DNA from: Diphasiastrum complanatum
Lineage: Eukaryota > Streptophyta > Lycopodiopsida > Lycopodiales > Lycopodiaceae
NCBI GenBank assembly: GCA_029204225.1
Contig: CM055103.1
Coordinates: 25,874,656-25,938,655 of the forward strand
DNA length: 64,000 nt
Reading direction: 5' to 3'
A program made the position numbers and the translations under genes. Positions 52,161 through 64,000 of this stretch are shown here, piece by piece (position 1 is the first letter of the stretch; each line of letters starts with the position of its first letter). The notes under the pieces were generated by a model, which searched no databases, was not told where the DNA came from, and was given only the letters and a program-made list of their open reading frames with translations.

Positions 52161-53250
52161 TGAGACTCTCTCTCAACAGCAAAACGCTGGGAAAAATCTG
52201 GAAGACATAAAACAGGGGCAGTGGTAAGCTTAACCTTCAAAGTATCAAAAGCTGACTGACATGCGGGAGTCCAAGCAAACGAAGTTTCCTTTTTCAACAG
52301 AGCATGCAAAGGAGATGCAAGAGTGGCAAAATGAGCAACTGGTTTACGAAGATGGATAGCAAGACCAAGAAACATATGAACATCATGAACATCAGCAGGC
52401 ACAGGCCATGAAAGAATAGAACGGACCTTACGAGGGTCGAGACGAACAGTACCATTAGTAACAAAGAAGCCAAAAACTCGATTTGTACAACAGCAAAAGA
52501 ACATTTAGAACATCTAGCATACAGATGATGAGTAACTAACAAAACAAAAACACAACGAACGTGCTGAACATGAAGAGAGAGAGTGGTGCTATAAATGAGG
52601 ATATCGTCAAAATAAACAATGACACACTTTCCAAGCAGAGGACGAAAGATGTTATTCATGACATTCTGAAAAGTGGGCGGGCCATTGGTAACACCAAAAG
52701 GAAGGACACGAAACTCATAGAGACCAAAGTGGGTACGGAAAGCTGTCTTGTGCTCATCAGGAGGATGCATACGAATCTGGTGATAACCGGAACGGAGGTC
52801 AAGTTTAGAAAAGATCTTGGCTTGGCCTAATTGGTCAAACAGGTCATCCATATGAGGGATAGGATACTGATTACGGATAGTAAGTTTATTTAAAGCAGGA
52901 TAATCAATACATAGACGTTTAGTACCGTCCTTCTTATCAACAAGTAAAACAGGAGCACCAAAAGGACTGTGGCTAGGAACAATAAGGCCTTGACGTAATA
53001 AATCAGACACCCGACGCTGGACTTCCTCGTGCTCAACAATAGACATACGAAAAGGAGGACGAGAAGAAGGTGATGCAGAGGAAACAAGGTCTATATGGTT
53101 GTTGACATCTCGTAAAGGTGGTAATTGAGTCGGCTCTCTAAAAACATGCTCAAATTCACGCAACAGTTCAGAAAATACCTGTGGCAAAGGTGATGCATCC
53201 GCAATAGGCTGAACTGGCTGAACAGAAAGAATAGCAGCACAGTGGGCCTA
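52160..53250 (-). pseudogene. Ty3-gypsy RT fragment G6 inside the copia element
   Basis: Minus strand: [92 protein letters not shown] (about 52600), then, after a frame change near 52440, VFGFFVTNGTVRLDP, VRSILSWPVP, FLGLAIHLRKPVAHFA and FAWTPACQSAFDTLK. It starts and stops within pol. No LTRs accompany it. The family differs from G1, G3 and G5. Confidence 0.9.
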
Positions 53251-53388
53251 TACAAGAAAAAGTGCACAATGGTGAGACTGACATACTACAACACCAACAA
53301 TCAAATTGTTGATATCTTTACTAAATTGCTGAGAAGTTCATAACATTGTTAGGTGTTAGCTTAAATAAAATTGCCATTAAGGTGGGGT
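53250..53388 (+). pseudogene. Copia polyprotein end and polypurine tract
   Basis: Plus-strand YYNTNNQIVDIFTKLL is the typical end of copia RNase H, followed by LLGVSLNKIAIKVGC. The tract TTAAGGTGGGGTG (53377-53388) precedes the LTR start TGTTGAAGAG. Continues the copia remnant from 52160. Confidence 0.8.
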
Positions 53389-53780
53389 GTTGAAGAGTAA
53401 TGCCTATTTTACCCCTTTGGCTAAGCACTAATGTTATTCTAAGTTGTAAATTACTCATGGGGCATGTTACTTTGTAAATACATGGGGTCTCCTACTTGCA
53501 ACTTAACTAAGTTAGTGCAAGTGGCCCACTTGACCAAGTAGCTCAATGATATAGTTGCCACCTATACATTCCATGGCTTGCCTCATAGAGGACTTGGAGA
53601 ACCCACACCCTTCTCTCACTCTCTAGCGATTCATTCGATGTCTTAAGTTTTGGTGTTGTGGGAGCTTAAGCAATTTCCCTTATGTCTGATGTTTTCCATA
53701 GCTAAGATCTCAAGCTTTCATGGTTGATCTAGTATTTAAGATACTCGATAGCTAGGTCTTTCAATTTATCACTTGGAACT
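53389..53780 (+). repeat. Probable 3' LTR of the copia remnant
   Basis: Begins TGTTGAAGAGTAATGCC after the purine tract. No second copy exists in the window, so the right end is approximate. Confidence 0.55.
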
Positions 53781-53940
53781 TCCTCCTTGGATACCATGCA
53801 GTTGCAAGACTAGTTTGCCTCATAAGCGCATAAGGAAAGATAATTCAAAAATTTACCACCTTTTTTGAAGCTCCCGAGGAAGGGATGGGACAAGGCAATG
53901 GCATCTACTAAATGGTTTGTTGTGCAGGATGTTGTAGCTG

Positions 53941-54052
53941 TAGGTAGTCCTTGTAGCGGGATCCATTGATCTTGAATCTTAAATTTGGCTTGAAGCTAGG
54001 TAGTCCTTGTAGTGGGATCCATTGATCTTGAATCTTAAATTTGTTTGCATCC
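53941..54052. repeat. 56-bp tandem duplication
   Basis: TAGGTAGTCCTTGTAG(C/T)GGG and the following ATCCATTGATCTTGAATC occur at 53941 and again at 53997 with one difference seen. Confidence 0.93.
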
Positions 54053-56702
54053 AAATGTTTTGCACAGGCTTGAAGCTCAACTTATTTTATCCATGCCATA
54101 AATACACGTAGCTATGAAATATTGCTCATATAGTGTGCACTAGCTCTACAAGTTCAAAAGGACTCTAATCACTCAATTTACTTAAAAAAACCCAATATAC
54201 TCATATGCAACTAACAATCATAGCATAATCAAAAGAATTTAGCAATATATACTTGTGGTAGGTTCACAATACCAACAAATTTCTGCTTTTAATTGATGTT
54301 GTGTCCACACAAGCTCTCCAATTGATCTCTTTAGCTCATGTTGATAGAAATCGACACAAGAACCACTCTTTGGTACCACTAAAGAACCTCTACCTGTTAC
54401 TAAGCAGCTCACGAGCTATGCGAAAGACAAACCTCCCATCCAACTGAGTATGAAACTGTCACACACTCACCCGCATGCTACAAGACTACTAAGGCACACC
54501 CAATCCACTATTAGGCTCCTAGCTATGGCACCCCATACTACCAAAGCCCTCTTACTAAGCGGACCTCTTAGCAAATATCAGATTCTCGAGTAGAGCATTA
54601 ATAAAATAATAATTGCAATAACAAATTTCCGAAACAACCCCCGAGTACATATAGGTGATTCTCCACACCCTCCTTCAAGCTTATATTGGCTAGTGATATT
54701 AGCCAATTCTGACTAATAGAGTCCATATAGGGCCTGCCCCTAACCATTACCTAAGGCCTCTAAACCTACCGCATTTAACCAAGGTCATAACAAGTAGACA
54801 CAACAAATTATTAGTGTGTATTCTATTCTCAACTTTGTGATCATAAATCCACAACTTTGAGCACCAGGCGATTGTTAAGAAAATAAATTCAAAATCAAAT
54901 TTATAATCGCTCACACCATGAGAAATGCCATAAGCAGTGAGCTGTGTTGACAAATGTTTTAACCTATAAACTATTTGTCATGGCTTGATATTTCATTGTA
55001 CATGTTCTCGTGGGGTATGTAAAGAAAGAGCCTCTTTACAAAATTTATCACCACAAGGTATTCTTCATAGTTTGTTCTTGTTGACAAAGGCTAAATGTTC
55101 CACACAAACGAAGATAGGCTGCAATACACTCCTTTCTTGTCTATTTATTGTACAATCAAAAGTTGTGAAAACATATAGAGATCGAACTTTTTAACTCCTT
55201 ATTCAGCTCATATGTGTGAATTTCTAAAACAATCTAATACAATATCGTACAAAACTGTTGTAGCCTATATCCACGTTCTTGTACAATAAAAAAAATGATA
55301 TCAAGGTTGTACTTAAAAATCAAAAAAAAATCAAGTCATTTGTGAACAATTAGGGTTTTGGCAAATCATCTCTTCCCGATGGATGTCTATGAACCAAATA
55401 AATTTGATTGGAGCAATTATGGACCTTGGGCATTTAGATGAAGAACATGTTTATTGCTGAGGATCTTGGAAAGATTGCTAAAGTGAAAGGAAGCCTACTT
55501 CTGATAATGAAAATGAGTTGGAAAACAACCACACTAAGGATGCTATTGCCTTGTCTTACACCTCACTTTTGGTAAAAGATCATAAAGCTCCTCATGTTAT
55601 GCGAGAAGACGTAATGCTTTGAAACAACCTCAAGTTTATGCTTAAGCCAAAACTGTGTCTAATTAGGCAAGCAAGAAAGGCTTCAGCACAACATTGTGTA
55701 GGTAATGTGATATATCAACGGTATATCTAGGATAGTACTTGACATAACAACGGATTCATGTAAACTTCAACCATATGGAGTCCACCTAGAAATTTTTATA
55801 GACCATCAACTTCATCATGCATAACATGGACCAAAAGCTACAACATCCCTATTCACTTCATCAATGCCCAAGAGCACGAGCAGGTCATGTGCACAAACAC
55901 AATATCTCTCAAACGTTTGTGCAAAGACTAATTGTACTTAGTTTCTATCACTTTTCCAAGGGTAGAGGGCGGAGATAATCCTCTAAAGGCTAGCAATGAC
56001 GAGCAAAGCCAATTAAATGAATTCCCTACTTGTTCATAGATAAATAAGGAAAGTTTCGGACTTCATCACTTCAACTTGCTAGGCATAGCTTGGTGGGCAA
56101 AATGCACCACTCTGGATAGAAAGACACTCCATGTACATTAATGTCCATTGGATTATGCCAAATATAAGGTAGCTCAAATTGGCATTGTGGACACTCTATT
56201 TATAGGTTTGTCCATTCTATGAAAATACATTTACCATTTATTGTAAGTACTAAACGTTAACTATATGGCACGGGCCATAGCTAGGCCCATCCCATAATAA
56301 GAAATAAAAACAAGAATTTATATTTTGCTAAAACCTGCAACGCACATTTTATATTGGAAAGGGGGGTGGGGGGGGGGAAGGGGTTCTTGAGAGATTACAG
56401 CTATGGCATTGTGGTCTGGGTATAATGATTCAGGTCTTGAGTTTAAAGGTTTGAATGCAGATCTTAATAAAATGGACTTCCTCCTAAGTATTATGAACAG
56501 GCTATTGTAATTAAGAACAACTACGTTACAGGAAAGAAAAAAAAAGGGAGTAATCAATCCGAGGAAGAGAAACAAGTCCTTCAAAATATGATATAGGCAG
56601 AGAAGTGCTGAACTGCGAATCATACAACCCTAACAGTTAATGACAAACATAACGCTCTCTCACAAATGAAAAGAAGTACAAGCAAAAGCAGAGAGTTCAA
56701 AC
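54053..56702. other. Long stretch without recognisable gene
   Basis: AT-rich, with short frames only. 55380-55560 on the plus strand reads roughly like the start of a copia gag (FDWSNYGPW, then LENNHTKDAIALSY), heavily decayed. A C/G homopolymer region lies at 56355-56382. Nothing else can be supported. Confidence 0.35.
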
Positions 56703-56900
56703 CTGGCCGCTGCTCCACAAGCACAAGGCACGCGCTCTCGCCTCCTGCTCAGTGCCGTGCGTATGCTAAAACCCTCGAGATGCACTGACTGACAAACAAA
56801 CCATCGACAAGCTTCCCTTCATTGCATGGAGAGAGTTCGAGAGAGAGATGAGCTTCACGCGATCCTGTGGAAATGGTATAATTTTGAGGAGAAACCGAGG
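56703..56900 (-). promoter_or_regulatory. Candidate first leader exon or promoter region of the E(z) gene
   Basis: Locally GC-rich compared with its surroundings. On the minus strand it has TCTCTCTCTCGAACTCTCTCC, AGGGTTTTAGC and ends GCGGCCAG/GTTTGAAC, a good splice donor. CT-rich leaders and AGGGTTT elements are common around plant transcription starts. It lies 8.25 kb upstream of E(z) exon 1, which needs an upstream leader exon. It could equally belong to another gene or to a transposon. Confidence 0.3.
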
Positions 56901-57350
56901 GCCTTGATGGCACTAGGTGTTTTACGACCGCGCACTTGGATGCTAGCCACGTGTCAAATCTGACCACCTGGAAGCTTTCTAAGGGTCGTGATAAAAATAC
57001 GTGGCAGAATTTGCATGTCTCTAAGAAGATCCGAGGGTTGCATTCTGAGAATCTAGGGGGAGACATGGATGTATGCGGCCCGAAATTGAATGCATTTCCC
57101 AAGGGCCTGGCAATATATTGTGAATTCGGTGCCATTCTTGAAAGTCACCTTTAAGAGTCCGAGGCACTTCGGTGTATGGGTAAAGTTGCACTGACATCTA
57201 AAAAGCTTACTTATGCAGTAGGTAATGGCCATTTTGGGACCCAGGCAGCGAGTGGCGGAGTCCACTAGCTGTCCGGGGACCAAATTATTTATGATAATGG
57301 TTTGACCAATTGATCATTACCTGACGTAATTGTAGTTCGGTCCATTTTAT

Positions 57351-57353
<3 letters not shown>

Positions 57354-57420
<67 letters not shown>
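57354..57420. repeat. (CT)n microsatellite, 67 bp
   Basis: Pure CT dinucleotides immediately upstream of a short LINE 3' end. Confidence 0.98.
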
Positions 57421-57422
<2 letters not shown>

Positions 57423-57596
57423 GGTGTCTCTCCCTAGGTGTCCAGGCACATTTTTCATACAGCTTATATACAGCATTTGTTTGCAGGTATTAGTTCTTTT
57501 GGATTTAGAGCTTTAAGCTCCTATGTTTTCACACTTGACATGTACCTTTTCTTAGTCCTATGTACCTTAGGTTATCCCAAAGGACATTAATAAAGT

Positions 57597-57600
<4 letters not shown>
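57421..57600 (+). mobile_element. Severely 5'-truncated LINE copy C0 (3' UTR only)
   Basis: About 180 bases between two (CT)n tracts: ACTTGACATGTACCTTTTCTT, AGTCCTATGTACC-TTA-GGT (weak hairpin), GGACATTAATAAAG and T6 before CT. The ACTTGACATGTACTT and GACATTAATAAAG elements identify it as the LINE 3' end. Confidence 0.85.

Positions 57601-57684
<84 letters not shown>
57601..57684. repeat. (CT)n microsatellite, 84 bp
   Basis: Pure CT dinucleotides between LINE copies C0 and C. Confidence 0.98.
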
Positions 57685-60789
<3,105 letters not shown>

Positions 60790-61399
60790 GTGCGTCTCTC
60801 TACTGCGACTTGCTATGACTTGGATGAGTAGAAGCTTGTGAAGGAAATCAGAAGAGTATTTGTGTGGGGAAATAATACGAAGTAAGGTAAAGCTATGAAC
60901 AATCATGTGGCTTAATGACCTTTCATACGTAGAAGGTTTTTTACTTGCCTGTTGTGCTTAAAATGAAGAGCTTACATATGCTATGATAATGTGGTTTGGT
61001 ATAGCATTCTAGACTCAGAAAGTACGTTTGAAGTAATCACATTTGGGCGCTGCCTCAAGAACGATTTATGATCAACACCTGAGGTGCGTTACTCAAAATC
61101 ATTGCAATTGAGTTATCTCTAACTGCGAACAGCCACATACTGTCCAATCACAATATGATTGTAGTGTCTTTATTTCCTATCCTATCCTCAACCCAAGATC
61201 CAAGCACACAAGCATCAAGGAGATGAAGTTAGTCATCACGCGGAGGTTCGAACCCGTGAGAGCGATAGCATAAAACAAATCCAGCATGCTTAGATGATCC
61301 ACAATTAGCTCTAACATCCATTAACACTATGCATTAACACTGACATCCATTAACTAATTAATACTACGATCCAAAATAGTTACTTGTTTCCTCTCTCTC

Positions 61400-61948
61400 T
61401 CCCTTCCTCTTTCACATACAATCTCTATAACATTCAAGTTGAATTTTTTCAATGACTTGAATTTTTTCAAAGGATTGAATTTTTCCAAAGAGTCGAATTT
61501 TTCCAAAGACTTAGAGAACAAGGACATTCATAAATCCATTTTATAAGAGAGCCAATATGCTTCTATTGTAATGAAGATGAAAACATGTACAATCATTCGG
61601 AATTGCTACTTATATAGGGAATTGAGGAGATGAGAGTCCCAATTCCTATTGGCTAATTCCTACCTCCCTAACTATTCAAATTTCAAAAAGAGTGGAAACC
61701 CATTCAATAATTGGAGGGAACCAATTTGAAATTAAAATTTGTTGGGAACTCCTATTTTATTCAGTAATTTGACATTTAGGCCCTGCGACATTAAAAGCCC
61801 CGCAAAAAGGCCTAAAGTCATTTTATTGACTTTTAACTAATCAAATAACTATGTGATCATCGGGTTGGACTTACACACGCAGGGTGGCAAATCCCTCTCA
61901 CTTATTAGCTAGGGTTAGGGTTGCCTTGGGATCCGCAAACCCTCAACA
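61400..61948 (-). repeat. LTR (3') of an element running off the right edge
   Basis: On the minus strand TGTTGAGGGTTTGCGG follows the purine tract GGTGGGGGATAT (61960-61949). A TATA box CCCTATATAAGTAGC lies at about 61620. Downstream are four exact-length 18-bp repeats of GAATTTTT(T/C)CAA(T/A)G... (61441-61512 on the plus strand). The left end is approximate. Confidence 0.7.
61441..61512. repeat. Four 18-bp tandem repeats in the LTR
   Basis: Units begin GAATTTTT at 61441, 61459, 61477 and 61495, with one to five differences. They lie downstream of the LTR's TATA box, so in the transcribed part. Confidence 0.9.
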
Positions 61949-62107
61949 ATATCCCCCACCAAAATTGGTGGCGGTCCCATGACACTTCGCAAGATTTTAT
62001 TACTTTGGGTTCTGATTAGCCTTGCGTCGTATTTTGATCAAATGGTAATGCACCTTCTCCATGAATTCCAGGCGCGCCATGTTGGAATCTTTCTTGTGCA
62101 GTAAGAA

Positions 62108-62809
62108 TCACTTATTTGCGCTGGCAATCCATTTCGACGTGGTCCAGGCCGTAAATCCTTTCCCACATTTTGCCCAGCATTGCGGCACGATAGTATAATC
62201 TGGCAAGTGGCAACTGATCTGGTGGATTATGGGCCAATTAGGGGTATGGATTGTGACTTGGTCCAATGGAATCCCCAAATCTTTCCATTTATTTCTTCTT
62301 GGCATCGGCAAATAATATGGATCGACCCGCAATTGGCGATGGCTGACAACGTAACTCCTGATGGAATCCGGAGTCTTCTCAAAAACTATTCTTCTCCATG
62401 TCGGCTGCTCTCCCAATGTTGGTAGCTTGTCCAATTCCTTGTCCGCCTCTATCTCAGAAGTCTTGAATTTAATCACCCATCCACCATTCGAGGACTCATA
62501 CCGATGTTGTTGGAGAAGCGCTTGAATTTGGTCCTCGATGGTGATCGATTTCTGAAATAATGGCCTGGGCCTTGAAGTTGACAAAACTTCTTTCGTGGCC
62601 TGGTCATCTAGTATGTCTTGTATTTCTGGCCCGTCCAATCCTGTATTTAAGTGTCCTTGATCTTGGTGCTGAGGTGAGAACTGCGGCATCACAGAAAATG
62701 GAATTTGAGGCCTGACTTCCAAAACTTGAGCGGCTGTCTTTTCGTAATCTATAATGATTGTTTTTGCCTTTGCCAGTTCAGTTATATTGTCGTACGTTTG
62801 AGTTATCAA
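62108..62809 (-). pseudogene. Unidentified ORF upstream of the right-edge 3' LTR
   Basis: 233 codons open: a possible coiled start (NITELAKAKTIIIDYEKTAA), a Gln/Pro-rich part, then KSITIEDQIQALLQQHRYES, PTWRRIVFEKTPDSIRSYVV and a Trp/Cys-containing end (PDYTIVPQCWAKCGKGF). I recognise no family. It sits where an LTR element would carry the end of pol or an extra 3' ORF, but no RT, RNase H or integrase motif is visible. The reading continues upstream through frame changes to about 63990. Confidence 0.5.
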
Positions 62810-63992
62810 TTTTTTCTTGAAACCTTACCAATGAAGTTCGGTAGGTTTCAACTTTTCTGAACATGTATTTGATCTCGATCAGGCACTTGAGTCTGGAGGT
62901 AAGAGTCACGTTCAAAGGTGGTCGCATCCAATTCACCTTGTAGGCACTCTCGTTCAAGCTCAGCCATATCCAATTGACCAACCAACAACAACACCTGTTG
63001 TTTGGCATCTTGGATGGCTTTGTTTTTTCAAAGAATTCTACGGAGTTGCCACATATCCTTCAAGGCACTCAGTAGTTTGTTGTGCTTTCATCAAGGCGGC
63101 TTTAGACTTTGCCTCGTGTTGCTTGGCAATCTTGAGCTCCCAATTCAATTGTATCACTTTCTAGCTGATCAAGGTATTCTCTGATCCCAGTTTGGATATG
63201 CATTTGTCCATGTCTTTCTTTTCACTAACATGGCGTACGGTTAGTGACTAATTCCAATGCATCATCAAAATCCACAGTTGTGCAGTAGCAGCAGTAGGAG
63301 GAGGTAATCCTGATCTAGAAGCTTGAGTGAGGTTGGCTTGAGGTTTTGGTTGTGTATCTTCTTCCTCGAACACATCCTCTTCTTCAAAATTGTCAGGTAC
63401 GGTGGCATCAAATTGCTTTGGTGATTGAACAACATGGGCAATTCTGATGGTATCTTGTGCTTCTTCGGCTCAATCTTGCTGATCCGTCTGAAAGGAGGAA
63501 TCAAAAATGGTAGAACTATCATGGAACTGTTCAAATTATTTTTCAGGGGATCGGAGATCAAAGGGCCCTGGGCTCTTGGGCATCTCAAAAATTTCATTTG
63601 GCCCCAAATTATTGGAATTATCGAACATGTCCATGAAAGCCTGGGTGTTTGGTGAGACTGTTCGAGTTTGTGGGGGTGAGGCGGCTTGGGTAGCTGTGAT
63701 TGGAATGGTGGTTCCAATGGTCACAAATTGACCTTGTGAGAAAGCGGAGGCAAGGGAAGCATCATTGAATTGGGAGATGGATAATCCAGTGCGAATTGTA
63801 GCAGTGGTAGCGCAGCTGAAGATGTTTGCCTAGTACGACGTTGGGACGCGGGAGGCGAGTCAGGAATGACGACTTCGTTGTGCACACGACGGTGACTATG
63901 AGAACTGGAAGCCTGTTGTGAAGACTCGGCAGGCGTGTCTTCATACACGTATAATACGGTGTCAGGAACAAAACCATGGATCCTATTATCAA
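62810..63992 (-). other. Decayed coding region upstream, Pro/Ser-rich with coiled coil
   Basis: Minus-strand pieces in changing frames: a Ser/Arg-rich start (QQASSSHSHRRVHNE), TTIPITATQAASPPQTRTV, FMDMFDNSNNLGPNEIFEMP, an acidic stretch (FEEEDVFEEEDTQPKPQ) and a helical segment (NWELKIAKQHEAKSKAALMK). Stops at about 63536 and 63450 and several shifts break it. No known domain. With 62108-62809 it may be one former protein of 500-600 residues. Confidence 0.4.
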
Positions 63993-64000
63993 GGTAGGAG

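Noticed and set aside
56749-57135. 128-codon minus-strand frame in the GC-rich region
   Set aside because: No domain, and the composition fits a leader or promoter better than a protein.
61246-61262. GGTTCGAACCC, like a tRNA B box
   Set aside because: No A box, acceptor stem or cloverleaf can be formed around it. No tRNA or clear SINE.

Overview
This window looks like nuclear DNA of a flowering plant. It has spliced genes with very long introns, LTR retrotransposons of the Ty1-copia and Ty3-gypsy types (chromodomain integrases, an initiator-Met tRNA primer site), L1-like LINEs, hAT-type MITEs and long microsatellites. I cannot name the species. Intron size and TE load suggest a large-genome woody or early-diverging angiosperm, but that is a guess.

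The backbone is one minus-strand host gene. Nine coding exons between 48373 and 8417 join in consistent phase without a stop. They encode the N-terminal two thirds of an E(z)-type PRC2 histone H3K27 methyltransferase (CLF/SWN class, closer to SWN/EZA1 by eye). The SANT remainder, CXC and SET parts must lie left of base 1. About 1.8 kb of coding sequence is spread over 40 kb, and most of the intron sequence is transposon. A possible 5' leader exon at about 56.7 kb would extend the gene further.

Layout. 1-8416: last visible intron, with a duplicated 120-bp block, a copia RNase H fragment against a LINE fragment, and hAT MITE 1. 8417-12880: E(z) exons, with an old LINE fragment at 11.8-12.6 kb. 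13.7-24.0 kb: a head-to-tail array of L1-like LINEs separated by (CT)n tracts, carrying a solo LTR. 24.0-27.8 kb: three gypsy pieces in alternating orientation. 28894-29055: an isolated E(z) exon. 29565-35247: a young LTR element with gag and protease but no recognisable pol. 36.6 kb: hAT MITE 2. 39.2-40.7 kb: copia fragment. 40.9-47.0 kb: a LINE split by a complete gypsy insertion with 5-bp target duplications. 47560-48451: the first E(z) exons. 49-53.4 kb: LINE tail, then a decayed copia with a gypsy RT fragment inside it. 57.3-58.7 kb: a second (CT)n-LINE-(CT)n-LINE-(CT)n array. 61.4-64 kb: part of an LTR element with unidentified ORFs.

The most promising new biology is the LINE family. 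Copies end in a small hairpin, then GACATTAATA and a (CT)n tail. Most copies whose 5' edge is visible also begin at a (CT)n tract, including one cut inside ORF2, so new copies appear to insert into (CT)n microsatellites and into the tails of older copies. The ORF2 C-terminus carries a PCNA-box-like motif in three diverged copies, and three copies are internally deleted mini-elements. I know of no description of such a plant LINE, but I could not search.
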